Positions 53,467 to 62,568 of a stretch of DNA of 64,000 nucleotides are shown here, in pieces; position 1 is the first letter of the stretch; each line of letters begins with the position of its first letter. The notes beneath the pieces were generated by a model. That model was given only the letters and a program-made list of their open reading frames with translations, was not told the origin of the DNA and made no database searches. Position numbers and translations under genes: made by a program. This stretch comes from Maricurvus nonylphenolicus. GTDB lineage: Bacteria > Pseudomonadota > Gammaproteobacteria > Pseudomonadales > Cellvibrionaceae. The stretch spans positions 4,402,001-4,466,000 of the forward strand of contig NZ_AP031498.1 in the NCBI RefSeq assembly GCF_042854845.1, written 5' to 3'.

Positions 53467-54687
53467 TCAGAGATAGTTACTAACCTGCAACCCATAGTCC
53501 CCAGGCTCAACAGCCTTCACAACTTCCCCAAACCGCGTCAAATCAATCTCATCCGACAAATCAACAACCCGAGAAGGCACCGCAATCCGCTCATTGGTAT
53601 CGTAAACCACCTGTACAATAGGCTGAGACTGCTGAATGGCATTGATCTCCTGCACCACCGCCAAGTGGCCGTTTTTTAACAGCACCATCGCCCCCGGCGG
53701 ATAGATACTGATACAGCGAATCAACTGATAAACCAAATCGCGATCCAAGTGATCATTACTCCACTCCAGCATTTTGCGCAGCGCAATCGTCGGCGCCATC
53801 CCCTGATGGTAAACCCGGTCAGCGGTGATGGCATCATAGACATCTACTACCGCCCCCATACGACCATAGACAGATATCTCATCTGCCGGTAACTGGAAGG
53901 GATAACCCGTGCCATCCAAACGCTCATGATGCTGGGCGCAAATCAGCTTGGCGGTATCACTGATACCTGGGGTTTCTGCCAAAGCCTCCATGCCGTAATT
54001 GACATGGCGCTTCATCTCCTCCCACTCCTCCGCCTCAAGACGGCCAGGCTTATGAAGAATACTGTCAGCTACCCGAATCTTGCCAATGTCGTGCAGCAGG
54101 GCGCCGGTTACCAGTGGCTGCAAAGCATCACCGGTATAACCCATAGAGCGAGCCAACATGCCCATCAACACCGACACAGAAAAAGAATGCTCCAGCAGAT
54201 ACTGATCTTTTTGTCGTAAACGCAGCAGGCTGGCCAGGGCATTGTGGTTACCGGTTAGGGACTCCACCACCTCATGGGCCAAATCTTCCACCCCAGCAAC
54301 ATCCAGCTTGTTGCCCATTTTAACGTCGTGCATCAAGTCCCCCACCATGGACAGCGCCTTGGTGCGGATCTTGTCAGCTTGCTTTTTTGCGGTGGCAAAA
54401 TCGACGGTAGGTGCTGGCAGGCGAGCCTCTTGCTGCAGCTTGTGCAGCTCACGCTCATGCAAACGGGAGATATGCTCGATAGGCACCCCTTCCGGGCTAT
54501 CTGAGCCTTTATCCGTATCGATATAGAGATAATGGACACCAAGGCCTTGAATACGGCTGACGGTATCGGCGCGGGTTACCATACCCTGGGCTTTTAAATG
54601 ACTATCAGCGGCCCATGCATCACTGATTTCAGTGATATACATCCCCACTTCAAGCGCTTGTGCTGGAATCCGCTTAACTCCCGACAT
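53467..54687 (-). CDS. HD-GYP domain c-di-GMP phosphodiesterase
   Basis: 406 aa. An N-terminal DUF3391 domain (about 1-95, ALEVGMYITEISDAWAADSHLKAQGMVT) is followed by an HD-GYP domain: HSFSVSVLMGMLAR, the metal HD pair H199-D200 (LLHDIGKIRV), HH at 253-254 and the GYP motif ERLDGTGYP (256-263, reading GTGYP). All catalytic motifs are intact, so it should hydrolyse c-di-GMP to pGpG or GMP. Cytoplasmic. It has the same domain order as Pseudomonas PA4108-type proteins. Confidence 0.95.
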   Translation of the reverse strand: MSGVKRIPAQALEVGMYITEISDAWAADSHLKAQGMVTRADTVSRIQGLGVHYLYIDTDKGSDSPEGVPIEHISRLHERELHKLQQEARLPAPTVDFATAKKQADKIRTKALSMVGDLMHDVKMGNKLDVAGVEDLAHEVVESLTGNHNALASLLRLRQKDQYLLEHSFSVSVLMGMLARSMGYTGDALQPLVTGALLHDIGKIRVADSILHKPGRLEAEEWEEMKRHVNYGMEALAETPGISDTAKLICAQHHERLDGTGYPFQLPADEISVYGRMGAVVDVYDAITADRVYHQGMAPTIALRKMLEWSNDHLDRDLVYQLIRCISIYPPGAMVLLKNGHLAVVQEINAIQQSQPIVQVVYDTNERIAVPSRVVDLSDEIDLTRFGEVVKAVEPGDYGLQVSNYL

Positions 54688-54765
54688 AATGGTCCTTGGT
54701 GAAATAACTCCCTTTCCAGAGGTTTCGTTATTGGCATAGACAGGCGGTATATGCAGTATAGTCGG

Positions 54766-55884
54766 TTATTCAGAATACCAACGCCCATCTTCCAGACGCC
54801 GCCAAAATGGTTGCGACACCCAGAAAAATCGGCCTTTTTCACCGGTTGCAGCGGTACAGTTGTAGCGGCTTCGCCCCACTGACAAAGACTCAGGAGCCTG
54901 GACCTGTAGCTGATGGCCATCACGCAACACAGGAATGCTCCCCTGCCCGGATGCAAAACAATTCACCTGGGCGGCAATACGCGCATTATCCAGCCATAGA
55001 TGCAAGATCGGCCGCGACTCAGTCAAAGGTAATAAGGGATCACTTAAACGCTGCCCCGACTCCGTGGTCACCCAGGCCCGCCGCAGGGAAAAGGGCTGAG
55101 TGGCGACTTTAATGGCAAAATCATTTATATCGCCGTAGGTGCCACCAAAGGCAAAACGCGGTAATGCGGTTAGATCTGACCAGGGCGCCAAAGGCCCTGA
55201 TACCTGAGCCAATCCCACGTAACCCATCTGCTGTAGCAAATCCTGAATCTCGCGGTTGTACTCACCATAGGGATAGGCCAGCCAACGGTAGTTCTGCCCC
55301 AGCTCATCATCAATACGCTCTTCAGCCGTCTCAATGCCTGCCTGTAAGCGCTGTAACCAACTTTCTCGGTTCTCTCCCTCTTGCCGACGCTGCATATGCC
55401 AATGTCTCTCGCTGTGATTGGCAATGCTAACACCTGATTCTGTGAGTTCTCGTAGCTGATCCCAGCTCATAAACCCCTGCCAACGCTCATCGATGGGCTG
55501 GGTATTGATAAACACCGTAAACGGCCAGCCCCGCCGTTTTAACTCGGGCAGCGCCTTGTGATAAATCGAGTCATAACCATCATCAAAGGTAATGGCTACA
55601 GTCTTGTCCGGTAGCGGCTGTTTTTGCTTAAGGGCATTGATCAGACGCTCCAACTCCACCACTTGATAATTGTGCTTCGCCAAATACTCAAGATGCTGGC
55701 GAAACAGCTCTGGTGAGGTACGGGTTGCCGCGGGCCCCGTGTCGCGAATATGGTGATACTGCAAAATGACAGCCGCACTCAGCGAACCACTGATCAATAT
55801 CCCCGGCAACAGCCCCAGCAGTAATACTGCCACTAGTTTTTTCAGGTTTATGACAGAACTTGTAATTTGTCTTGCCTCGTTCAT
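54766..55884 (-). CDS. Polysaccharide deacetylase family protein
   Basis: About 372 aa from the ATG at 55884 (an ATG at 55905 is also possible; both lack a clear ribosome-binding site). A signal or anchor helix (LKKLVAVLLLGLLPGILISGSL) is followed by a NodB domain: ILQYHHI, ITFDDGYDSIYHKALPEL (metal Asp), NHSERHWHM (metal His) and LAYPYGEYN. The C-terminal 130 residues form an extra beta-rich domain (FFWVSQPFWRRLEDGRWYSE at the end). It probably removes acetyl groups from an exopolysaccharide or wall glycan in the periplasm. Confidence 0.88.
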   Translation of the reverse strand: MNEARQITSSVINLKKLVAVLLLGLLPGILISGSLSAAVILQYHHIRDTGPAATRTSPELFRQHLEYLAKHNYQVVELERLINALKQKQPLPDKTVAITFDDGYDSIYHKALPELKRRGWPFTVFINTQPIDERWQGFMSWDQLRELTESGVSIANHSERHWHMQRRQEGENRESWLQRLQAGIETAEERIDDELGQNYRWLAYPYGEYNREIQDLLQQMGYVGLAQVSGPLAPWSDLTALPRFAFGGTYGDINDFAIKVATQPFSLRRAWVTTESGQRLSDPLLPLTESRPILHLWLDNARIAAQVNCFASGQGSIPVLRDGHQLQVQAPESLSVGRSRYNCTAATGEKGRFFWVSQPFWRRLEDGRWYSE

Positions 55885-55960
55885 ATTTACAACACAGATC
55901 ATCAACTAGACTCTAATAGCATGACGTTTAATGGCCTCTTAACAGGAATCGAGAACCCTA

Positions 55961-57769
55961 ATGGATGCCTCTCCCCCCAACTCCAACTCTGAGCTTACGC
56001 CTTCGGCGCAGGCTAGCCAACACGCGATTGCCTCGCCGACACCAACGGCCCGCCGTATTGCCAAAACCATACTCAACGGTTTTGACGCCTACTTTGCCGA
56101 TTTTCAAAATATGACCCTCGGCGCCAAAGCCCGGTTTGAAAAAGCCCGCTGGCAAGCGGTGCAAAAACATCACCGCGAACGAATTGAATTGTATAAAAAC
56201 AAGGTTAATCAAGTCTGCAAGCTAGTCGAGGAAGTGACCAGCAAAGATGTCAGTGATCTGGAACTCTGGCGACAGGCCCGCACAGCGTATGCACAGCTGG
56301 TCAGCAACCATAGCAATTATGAAATTGCAGAAACCTTCTTCAATTCGATTTTTTGTTCCCGCTTTTCGCACAAACATATCCACGACCGCAATATGTTTGT
56401 AAAACCCTCCAGACCCCAGACAACCAAAGACGCGCAGGAAAAACCTTTAAAAGAATACAGCATTTATCTCAGCTACCATATCAACACCAGCCTGCGTGAC
56501 ACCATCACCGGCATCCTCAAAGACTTTGAATTCTCAACCCCGTGGGAAAACCTCGACCGGGATGTGCAACATATTCTCGACCGACTGCAAGACTCATTGC
56601 CCATCAATCCCGATGCCCCGGCGCCCAATGCACAACTGGATATTTTGGAATGTATCTTTTATCGCAACAAGGGCGCCTACCTGGTTGGCAGAGCAAAAAT
56701 TGATGGTACCCAGATGCCGTTCCTGCTGCCTTTTTTAAACCGCAAACAGGGTATCTATATCGATAACGCCATCTTCGATGCCGACGGTGCCAGCCGGGTG
56801 TTCAGTTTTACCCGCTCCTATTTTATGGTCGACGCCCCTATCCCCTCGCGCCTGGTGCGCTTTTTAAGCCAACTGATGCCCAACAAGGATATTGCAGAAA
56901 TATACACGTCCATTGGCTTTAACAAACACGGTAAAACAGCGTTTTATCGAGATATTCTGCAGCATATGAAACAGAGCGACGATCGGTTTGAAATTGCCCC
57001 GGGGATTAAAGGCATGGTCATGAGCGTGTTTACCCTGCCCTCCTATGATTGCGTATTTAAAGTTATCAAGGACCGCTTCGCGCCGCCTAAAACCGTCACC
57101 GAAGCGATTGTGAAAGACAAATACAAGCTGGTATCCCGCAGTGACCGCGCCGGGCGCATGGCTGACACCCAGGAATACACCAACTTTATTTTTTACCGCA
57201 ACCGCTTTAGTGACGAACTCCTGCAAGAACTAAAACAGGTCGCAGCATCCAAACTTGAGATCAATGACAAATGGGTCATCCTGAAACACGTCTATACCGA
57301 ACGGCGCATGATTCCCCTAAATATGTTTTTGACCCACGCCAGTGACCAGGAAATCGTTGAAGTGATGGATGAATACGGTAACGCCATTAAACAACTGGCG
57401 GCGGCAAATATATTTACCGGTGATATGCTGCTAAAAAACTTTGGCGTAACCCGCCATGGTCGCGTAGTTTTTTATGACTACGATGAAATCATGCCTATAA
57501 CCGAGGTTAATTTTCGCAAAATACCCGAACCTCGTAACGCAGCCGAAGAAATGGCCGACCGCCCCTGGTATACCGTTGCCGAAAACGATGTCTTCCCGGA
57601 AGAATTCCGCTTATTCTTTAGCGGCAACCCGAAAGCCAAGCAGGCGTTTGAGAAGCTTCACGCGGATATTTACGATTACCGCTTTTGGCTAGGCATTCAA
57701 GACAAACTCAAAGCAGGCCATATAGAAGACACCTTCCCCTACAGGCGCAAGAGTCGTTTTGTAAATTGA
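55961..57769 (+). CDS. aceK: Isocitrate dehydrogenase kinase/phosphatase
   Basis: 602 aa. The bifunctional enzyme that phosphorylates isocitrate dehydrogenase to direct carbon into the glyoxylate shunt. Family features run throughout: RRIAKTILNGFDAYFADFQ at the start, FVKPSRP, the kinase-like C-terminal half with FKVIKDRFAPPK, GNAIKQLAAANIFTGDMLLKNFGVTRHGRVVFYDYDEI (catalytic loop and DxD-like DYDE), and RFWLGIQDKLKAGHIEDTFPY. It is about 30 residues longer at the N terminus than many AceK proteins. It is not next to aceA or aceB here. Confidence 0.96.
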   Translation: MDASPPNSNSELTPSAQASQHAIASPTPTARRIAKTILNGFDAYFADFQNMTLGAKARFEKARWQAVQKHHRERIELYKNKVNQVCKLVEEVTSKDVSDLELWRQARTAYAQLVSNHSNYEIAETFFNSIFCSRFSHKHIHDRNMFVKPSRPQTTKDAQEKPLKEYSIYLSYHINTSLRDTITGILKDFEFSTPWENLDRDVQHILDRLQDSLPINPDAPAPNAQLDILECIFYRNKGAYLVGRAKIDGTQMPFLLPFLNRKQGIYIDNAIFDADGASRVFSFTRSYFMVDAPIPSRLVRFLSQLMPNKDIAEIYTSIGFNKHGKTAFYRDILQHMKQSDDRFEIAPGIKGMVMSVFTLPSYDCVFKVIKDRFAPPKTVTEAIVKDKYKLVSRSDRAGRMADTQEYTNFIFYRNRFSDELLQELKQVAASKLEINDKWVILKHVYTERRMIPLNMFLTHASDQEIVEVMDEYGNAIKQLAAANIFTGDMLLKNFGVTRHGRVVFYDYDEIMPITEVNFRKIPEPRNAAEEMADRPWYTVAENDVFPEEFRLFFSGNPKAKQAFEKLHADIYDYRFWLGIQDKLKAGHIEDTFPYRRKSRFVN

Positions 57770-57770
57770 G

Positions 57771-58619
57771 TTAGTACCGATCCCACAGCGCCTGCCAGCG
57801 ACCACTATCAATCATTGCCTGCACGCGGTCGGTCAAGCGATCAACCATCGGCTGAGGAATATCATCACTCATCATTAAAGTCGCGTAGCCTTTTAATTGA
57901 CCATGCATAAAGGGAGAGAGATGGAAAGGATCATCAGCCAAGCCCATTTCCTGCAGCACATATTTGACGCGTTTATCGAAACCCAGAAAGATTTCCGCCC
58001 GACCATACTTAAGCATACGCAGCGCTTGAGCAAAGTTGTCAGCATAAACCACTAACGCACCATGCTCCTGTAATTTTTCCACCACCATTTGATAACTAAA
58101 ACCACGAATCAAAATCACACGGCAATCTTTAAATTCACTAAACGTGCTGGCGGGCTTTACGAAGTCGCCGTAGTACACCTGCGAGAGGGTATACTCAAAC
58201 AGATTCTGCGGCAGAAAATGAAAACCCTCCCAACCAGGCATAGCTTCCCAACCACGAAAGCCATAGGTAATCCACGGCTTAAATTGACCCGCCAAGATAT
58301 CACGTTTCATTCGCTTTATGGGTTCTACCACTGGCGTAATCTTGACATTCTCTTCGCGCAGCAGCTCGTAAATAAAGTCGGTAATAAATCCTCGCGCAAT
58401 CTGTTCATCAAACGTATCAGAATAAGAAGAGTCAGTACCATTGGAATCTGAAAATGCCGGCGCTATCTGAAAAGGACCATTTCCTGCCCCATAGATCAGA
58501 TAATTCATCGGCATCGATTCTGAATCAGGTTCGCTCGCCCACCCTAGAGAAGAGTGGGTCAATCCAACGCAGATCAAACTGAAGATAAATAGCGAACGAG
58601 CGCTGTTGAAAAACAGCAT
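57771..58619 (-). CDS. Periplasmic solute-binding family 3-like protein
   Basis: 282 aa with a signal peptide (RSLFIFSLICVGLTHSSLGWA). The body resembles bacterial extracellular solute-binding protein family 3: FITDFIYELLREENVKITPVVEPIKRMKRDILAG, then AQALRMLKYGRAEIFLGF and the final SGRWQALWDRY. Such stand-alone proteins without ABC permeases are common in marine gammaproteobacteria; the ligand is unknown. Convergent with aceK, with a single base between the stops. Confidence 0.82.
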   Translation of the reverse strand: MLFFNSARSLFIFSLICVGLTHSSLGWASEPDSESMPMNYLIYGAGNGPFQIAPAFSDSNGTDSSYSDTFDEQIARGFITDFIYELLREENVKITPVVEPIKRMKRDILAGQFKPWITYGFRGWEAMPGWEGFHFLPQNLFEYTLSQVYYGDFVKPASTFSEFKDCRVILIRGFSYQMVVEKLQEHGALVVYADNFAQALRMLKYGRAEIFLGFDKRVKYVLQEMGLADDPFHLSPFMHGQLKGYATLMMSDDIPQPMVDRLTDRVQAMIDSGRWQALWDRY

Positions 58620-58652
58620 AAATAAGGGACCAGAGAATCAGATGACGGCTGA

Positions 58653-58916
58653 TTATAGGAATTTTAGGCCAATGCCACCAGGTTCGACCCTGACAACTTC
58701 CATTGTGACAATCGGGGCTTCACCGCCCGGCAGTCCCAACACCTGGCCTTCTACCACAGTACCGATAGGGGGAACATCAGAGCCTTCCATCACCACAAAT
58801 ACACCAGAATCGGAAATATCCCGGGTTTTGGTGATCACCTCACCGACCTGGGGATTGGTGATCCGAATACGCGTTACCATGGGGGTACGCGGACTGTGGC
58901 GTTTGTTGTCGGTCAT
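58653..58916 (-). CDS. Small PilZ domain protein
   Basis: 87 aa, close to a minimal PilZ domain. Motifs are KRHSPRTPM (RxxxR-like: R6-H-S-P-R9, one residue shorter than the usual spacing), RDISDSGVFV (DxSxSG) and the last strand GGIGLKFL. Because the first motif is compressed, c-di-GMP binding is uncertain. It lies between parC and the solute-binding protein gene on the same strand. Confidence 0.8.
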   Translation of the reverse strand: MTDNKRHSPRTPMVTRIRITNPQVGEVITKTRDISDSGVFVVMEGSDVPPIGTVVEGQVLGLPGGEAPIVTMEVVRVEPGGIGLKFL

Positions 58917-58995
58917 TCTTATTCCTTACATATGCTCGGCATACGCACGGCTAGCACCGTAGCAGAGGGGAAGAATTCCCCTCTATCCTGTTAAT

Positions 58996-61245
58996 TTAGT
59001 CCTTGATTGCCACCGAATCCACTTTTTGGAAACCACGCGGCAGTTTATTACCGCGACGGCCACGCTCACCACGGTAGTGGTCGAGATCCGAGGCTTTCAG
59101 CGTGGTATGGCGTTTGCCGGAATAAACCACCAACTGCTGCCCGGCACTGATCACCTGCACAGAGATCATAAACTCCTCACGGGCCTGCACACGGGCCGAA
59201 GGAATATTCATGATCTTATTGCCTTTACCGCGAGCAAGCTCCGGCAATTCGGTCAGCGGGAACACCAGCAAACGGCCTTCATTACTGATCGCCGCCAACA
59301 GATCATTGGCAGGATCGGTCACCGCAATTGGTGGCATCACCTGACCACCTTTAGGCAAGGTCAACAGGGCTTTACCGGATTTATTCTTGGTATACAAATC
59401 GCCAAGCTTAGCGACAAAACCATAACCCGCATCACTGGCCACCAGCACACGCTCTTCATTATCGCCCATTAAGGCACCTTCGAAGACCGCACCGCTGGGC
59501 GCATTCAGACGACCGGTAACCGGTTCACCCTGCCCCCGAGCCGACGGCAGGGTATGCGCAGCCATGGCGTAACTTCGCCCGGTGGAGTCCAGCAGAATGA
59601 CATTCTGGTTAGACTTACCCCGTACGGCAAATTTAAATCCATCACCGGATTTGTAGTTCAGTGCCGCCGGGTCGATATCGTGACCTTTGGCAGAACGAAT
59701 CCAGCCTTTTTCTGACAACACAACGGTGACTGGATCATTGGACAATAGATCCAGTTCGTTAAAGGCTTGGGCTTCGCCACGCTCAATAATCGGCGAGCGA
59801 CGCTCATCACCAAACTCATCGGCAACCGCTTGCAGTTCTTTCTTGACCAGGGTTTTCAGACGACGAGCGCTGTCGAGAGTTTTCTCCAGATTCTCACGCT
59901 CTTTTTCCAGCGCTTCCTGCTCTTCGCGAATTTTCATTTCTTCCAAGCGCGCCAACTGGCGTAACTTGGTTTCAAGAATATATTCAGCTTGCGCTTCGGT
60001 CAGATCGAAACGCTCAATCAGTACCGGCTTGGGATGATCTTCCGTGCGGATAATATGAATCACTTCATCCACATTGAGGAACACAATCATCAAGGCAGCC
60101 AAACGCTCCAGGCGCTGGTTAACCTTTTCCAAACGGTGCTGCAAACGACGACGTACCGTCACCTGACGGAAACTCAGCCACTCGCCCAGAATCTTATCCA
60201 GCGACTTAACCTGTGGGCGGCCGTCAATGCCGATCATATTCAGGTTAACCCGGTAGGTTTTTTCCAGATCAGTGGTGGCGAACAAGTGATTCATCATCGC
60301 TTCGACATCGACGCGATTGGACTTAGGCACAACCACCAGACGGGTTGGATTCTCGTGATCAGATTCATCACGCAGGTCAGCCACCATAGGCAGTTTCTTG
60401 GCCTGCATCTGACTGGCGATCTGCTCCAGAATTTTTGCACCGGATACCTGATGTGGCAGAGCGGTGACAACAACATCACCATCTTCCTTATCCCACACCG
60501 CGCGCATACGCAAACTGCCGCGACCGGTTTGATACATTTTGTGGATATCGGCCTTAGGCGTAATAATTTCCGCCTCGGTAGGCATATCCGGCCCTTGAAT
60601 AAACCCACACAGGTCTTCAAGGGTTGCCTTAGGATTCTCCAACAGGTGAATAGTCGCATTCACCACTTCACGCAGGTTGTGCGGAGGAATATCGGTGGCC
60701 ATACCTACCGCAATACCGGTAGTGCCGTTCAGCAGCACATTGGGGACACGTGCCGGCAACACCGAAGGCTCTTCCAGCGTACCGTCAAAGTTAGGAACCC
60801 AGTCCACCGTGCCCTGCCCCAACTCAGACAGCAGCACCTCACTGTATTTAGTCAGACGCGATTCGGTATAACGCATCGCGGCAAAGGACTTAGGATCATC
60901 CGGGGATCCCCAGTTACCCTGACCATCAATCAAGGTATAACGGTAGGAGAAGGGCTGCGCCATCAACACCATGGCTTCATAGGAAGCACTATCACCGTGC
61001 GGGTGGAACTTACCAATCACATCACCCACGGTACGGGCCGATTTCTTGTATTTGGCACTGGCCTTCAGGCCCAGCTCGCTCATGGCGTAGACAATCCGGC
61101 GCTGTACCGGCTTAAGACCATCACCCAGATGAGGCAAGGCGCGGTCAAGAATCACGTACATGGAGTAATCCAGGTACGCCTTTTCAGCATATTGTTGCAG
61201 GGAAACGCGTTCTTCGGCGTCCTGAGGGGTCAACACCTCGGTCAT
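58996..61245 (-). CDS. parC: DNA topoisomerase IV subunit A
   Basis: 749 aa. The breakage-reunion subunit that decatenates sister chromosomes with ParE. The catalytic tyrosine is Y126 in AAMRYTESRL. The quinolone region reads HPHGDSASYE, with S86 and E90 equal to the wild-type Ser80/Glu84 of E. coli ParC. The C-terminal beta-pinwheel domain starts at about 490. The ParC-type start EERVSLQQYAEKAYLDYSMYVILDRALP is present. parE is not in the window. It follows two long hairpin elements upstream. Confidence 0.97.
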   Translation of the reverse strand: MTEVLTPQDAEERVSLQQYAEKAYLDYSMYVILDRALPHLGDGLKPVQRRIVYAMSELGLKASAKYKKSARTVGDVIGKFHPHGDSASYEAMVLMAQPFSYRYTLIDGQGNWGSPDDPKSFAAMRYTESRLTKYSEVLLSELGQGTVDWVPNFDGTLEEPSVLPARVPNVLLNGTTGIAVGMATDIPPHNLREVVNATIHLLENPKATLEDLCGFIQGPDMPTEAEIITPKADIHKMYQTGRGSLRMRAVWDKEDGDVVVTALPHQVSGAKILEQIASQMQAKKLPMVADLRDESDHENPTRLVVVPKSNRVDVEAMMNHLFATTDLEKTYRVNLNMIGIDGRPQVKSLDKILGEWLSFRQVTVRRRLQHRLEKVNQRLERLAALMIVFLNVDEVIHIIRTEDHPKPVLIERFDLTEAQAEYILETKLRQLARLEEMKIREEQEALEKERENLEKTLDSARRLKTLVKKELQAVADEFGDERRSPIIERGEAQAFNELDLLSNDPVTVVLSEKGWIRSAKGHDIDPAALNYKSGDGFKFAVRGKSNQNVILLDSTGRSYAMAAHTLPSARGQGEPVTGRLNAPSGAVFEGALMGDNEERVLVASDAGYGFVAKLGDLYTKNKSGKALLTLPKGGQVMPPIAVTDPANDLLAAISNEGRLLVFPLTELPELARGKGNKIMNIPSARVQAREEFMISVQVISAGQQLVVYSGKRHTTLKASDLDHYRGERGRRGNKLPRGFQKVDSVAIKD

Positions 61246-61455
61246 AAAACGTCCTAACTTGAATATGGCCTGGCAAAGGCCAAAAACTGATCAACAGCCT
61301 GATTTATAATAATGGGAGTAGCTTATACCAAATCAACCGGCTGGCAGCAATCGGCTGCCTCAGCAACTGGCTTTACCGTACAAAAAACAAACAGCAGGAG
61401 AAGTCTATAAAGAAGCTACAACCCGACTTGAATAATGTTCGTAGGTTGGGCTTAA

Positions 61456-61563
61456 GCTTGGGGTCAGCTATTTCCTTCCAGGACCCTCGGAGGCAGGACG
61501 CCGACGAGGGAGCGGCCAGGGATGGCGAACAGCGTTCCTGGAAGGAAATAGCTGACCCCAAGC
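61456..61563 (-). repeat. Long hairpin element C (inverted core)
   Basis: Arms of 28 nt (61456-61483 and 61536-61563) pair perfectly, starting GCTTGGGGTCAGC. The 52-nt core (61484-61535), read on the minus strand, begins ACGCTGTTCGCCATCCCTGG and contains CGTCGGCGTCCTGCCTCCGA, the same core as elements A and B with a few changes. It lies head to head with element B, 47 bases apart. Confidence 0.93.
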
Positions 61564-61610
61564 GCCACGAGCCAGTTAAGAACATATGAGTTTGAAAGGA
61601 AGATCGTGGC

Positions 61611-61718
61611 GGCCAGAGTACCGTTGCTTCTTTAGAGACACGCTTTGCGCCATCCATGGCCGCTCTGCGTCGGCGTCCTGCCTCCGAAGGTCTCTAAAGA
61701 AGCAACGGTACTCTGACC
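61611..61718 (+). repeat. Long hairpin element B
   Basis: Arms of 29 nt (61611-61639 and 61690-61718, beginning GGCCAGAGTACCG) pair 28/29. The 50-nt core (61640-61689) differs from the core of element A at only two positions. The arms share no sequence with those of A or C. With element C it fills most of the 513-base gap between parC and phoH, in which I see no gene. Confidence 0.95.
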
Positions 61719-61758
61719 TTAAACCTAAACTTCAGTTCTCTGAAAGAGATGGTATTGT

Positions 61759-62568
61759 TTAAGCGTTTGCTGGTGGTTCGTAGCGATCAATAATTTCTCT
61801 CACTAATCCACTACGTACAATATCCTCACGTTCGAAGCGATGAATACAGACACTTTTCACACCACTTAAACGTTTCACCGCATCTTCCAAACCGTTAGGG
61901 CCACGGATATCACTCTGGGCGATATCACCGTTGATCACCACACGACAGTCTTCACCGATACGGGTTAAGAACATTTTCATTTGTGCGACAGAAGTATTTT
62001 GCGCTTCATCCAACACAACAAAGGTTTTGCTGTTAAAGGTTTTACCGCGCATAAACGCTAAAGGTGCCGCCACGATTCTACCGTGACGCAAACAGTACTC
62101 GACTGTTCCTGCGCCTAAACGCTCATTGAGGATGTCACGAAAGGCATCGATATAAACCGAAAACTTTTCATCAACCGCACCCGGTAAAAATCCCAGTTGC
62201 TCGCCAGCCTCAACCGCAGGTCGCGTCAAAATAATTTGTTCAATTTGACCCGATTCCAATGCTTGCGCTGCCAGAGCACCGGCACAATAACTTTTCCCTG
62301 TACCAGCAGGCCCAAGACCAAACGTTAAACAATGATTTTTGATGGCAGAGATATAACGTTTTTGAGCAGGGGTGCGAGGTTCGAGGGGAGTGTTAGCGCG
62401 CTGGGGAGAATAGGCGGTTCCCAGATTGGGAGATAGCGGATTGAGCTCTACGATGTCGGCGCTTTCTCGTCGTCGTTTCCCTGACGACTTTTTATGGCCT
62501 TTTTGTTTTCGATCTTCCGAGTGGGAAGGGTAATGCGCGTTGCGTTTGGAGCACGATCTTTTCGCCAT
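61759..62568 (-). CDS. PhoH family ATPase
   Basis: 269 aa from the ATG at 62568 (AAGGA about 9 nt upstream). A basic, disordered N-terminal region (about 1-40, KRSCSKRNAHYPSHSEDRKQKGHKKSSGKRRR) precedes the PhoH core: RTPAQKRYISAIKNHCLTFGLGPAGTGKS (Walker A at 86-93), LTRPAVEAGEQLGFLPG and VVLDEAQNTS (Walker B). The family is a P-loop ATPase related to superfamily 1 helicases and linked to RNA metabolism. It lacks the usual ybeY neighbour and has a shorter N-domain than YbeZ, so it is the second type of PhoH protein. Confidence 0.9.
   Translation of the reverse strand: MAKRSCSKRNAHYPSHSEDRKQKGHKKSSGKRRRESADIVELNPLSPNLGTAYSPQRANTPLEPRTPAQKRYISAIKNHCLTFGLGPAGTGKSYCAGALAAQALESGQIEQIILTRPAVEAGEQLGFLPGAVDEKFSVYIDAFRDILNERLGAGTVEYCLRHGRIVAAPLAFMRGKTFNSKTFVVLDEAQNTSVAQMKMFLTRIGEDCRVVINGDIAQSDIRGPNGLEDAVKRLSGVKSVCIHRFEREDIVRSGLVREIIDRYEPPANA

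Noticed and set aside
59989..61257. A 422-codon open frame opposite parC
   Set aside because: Complement of parC; H/T/Q/R-rich translation with no domain signature.
61373..61657. A 94-aa minus-strand frame downstream of phoH
   Set aside because: It is made mostly of the two hairpin elements and has no coding features.
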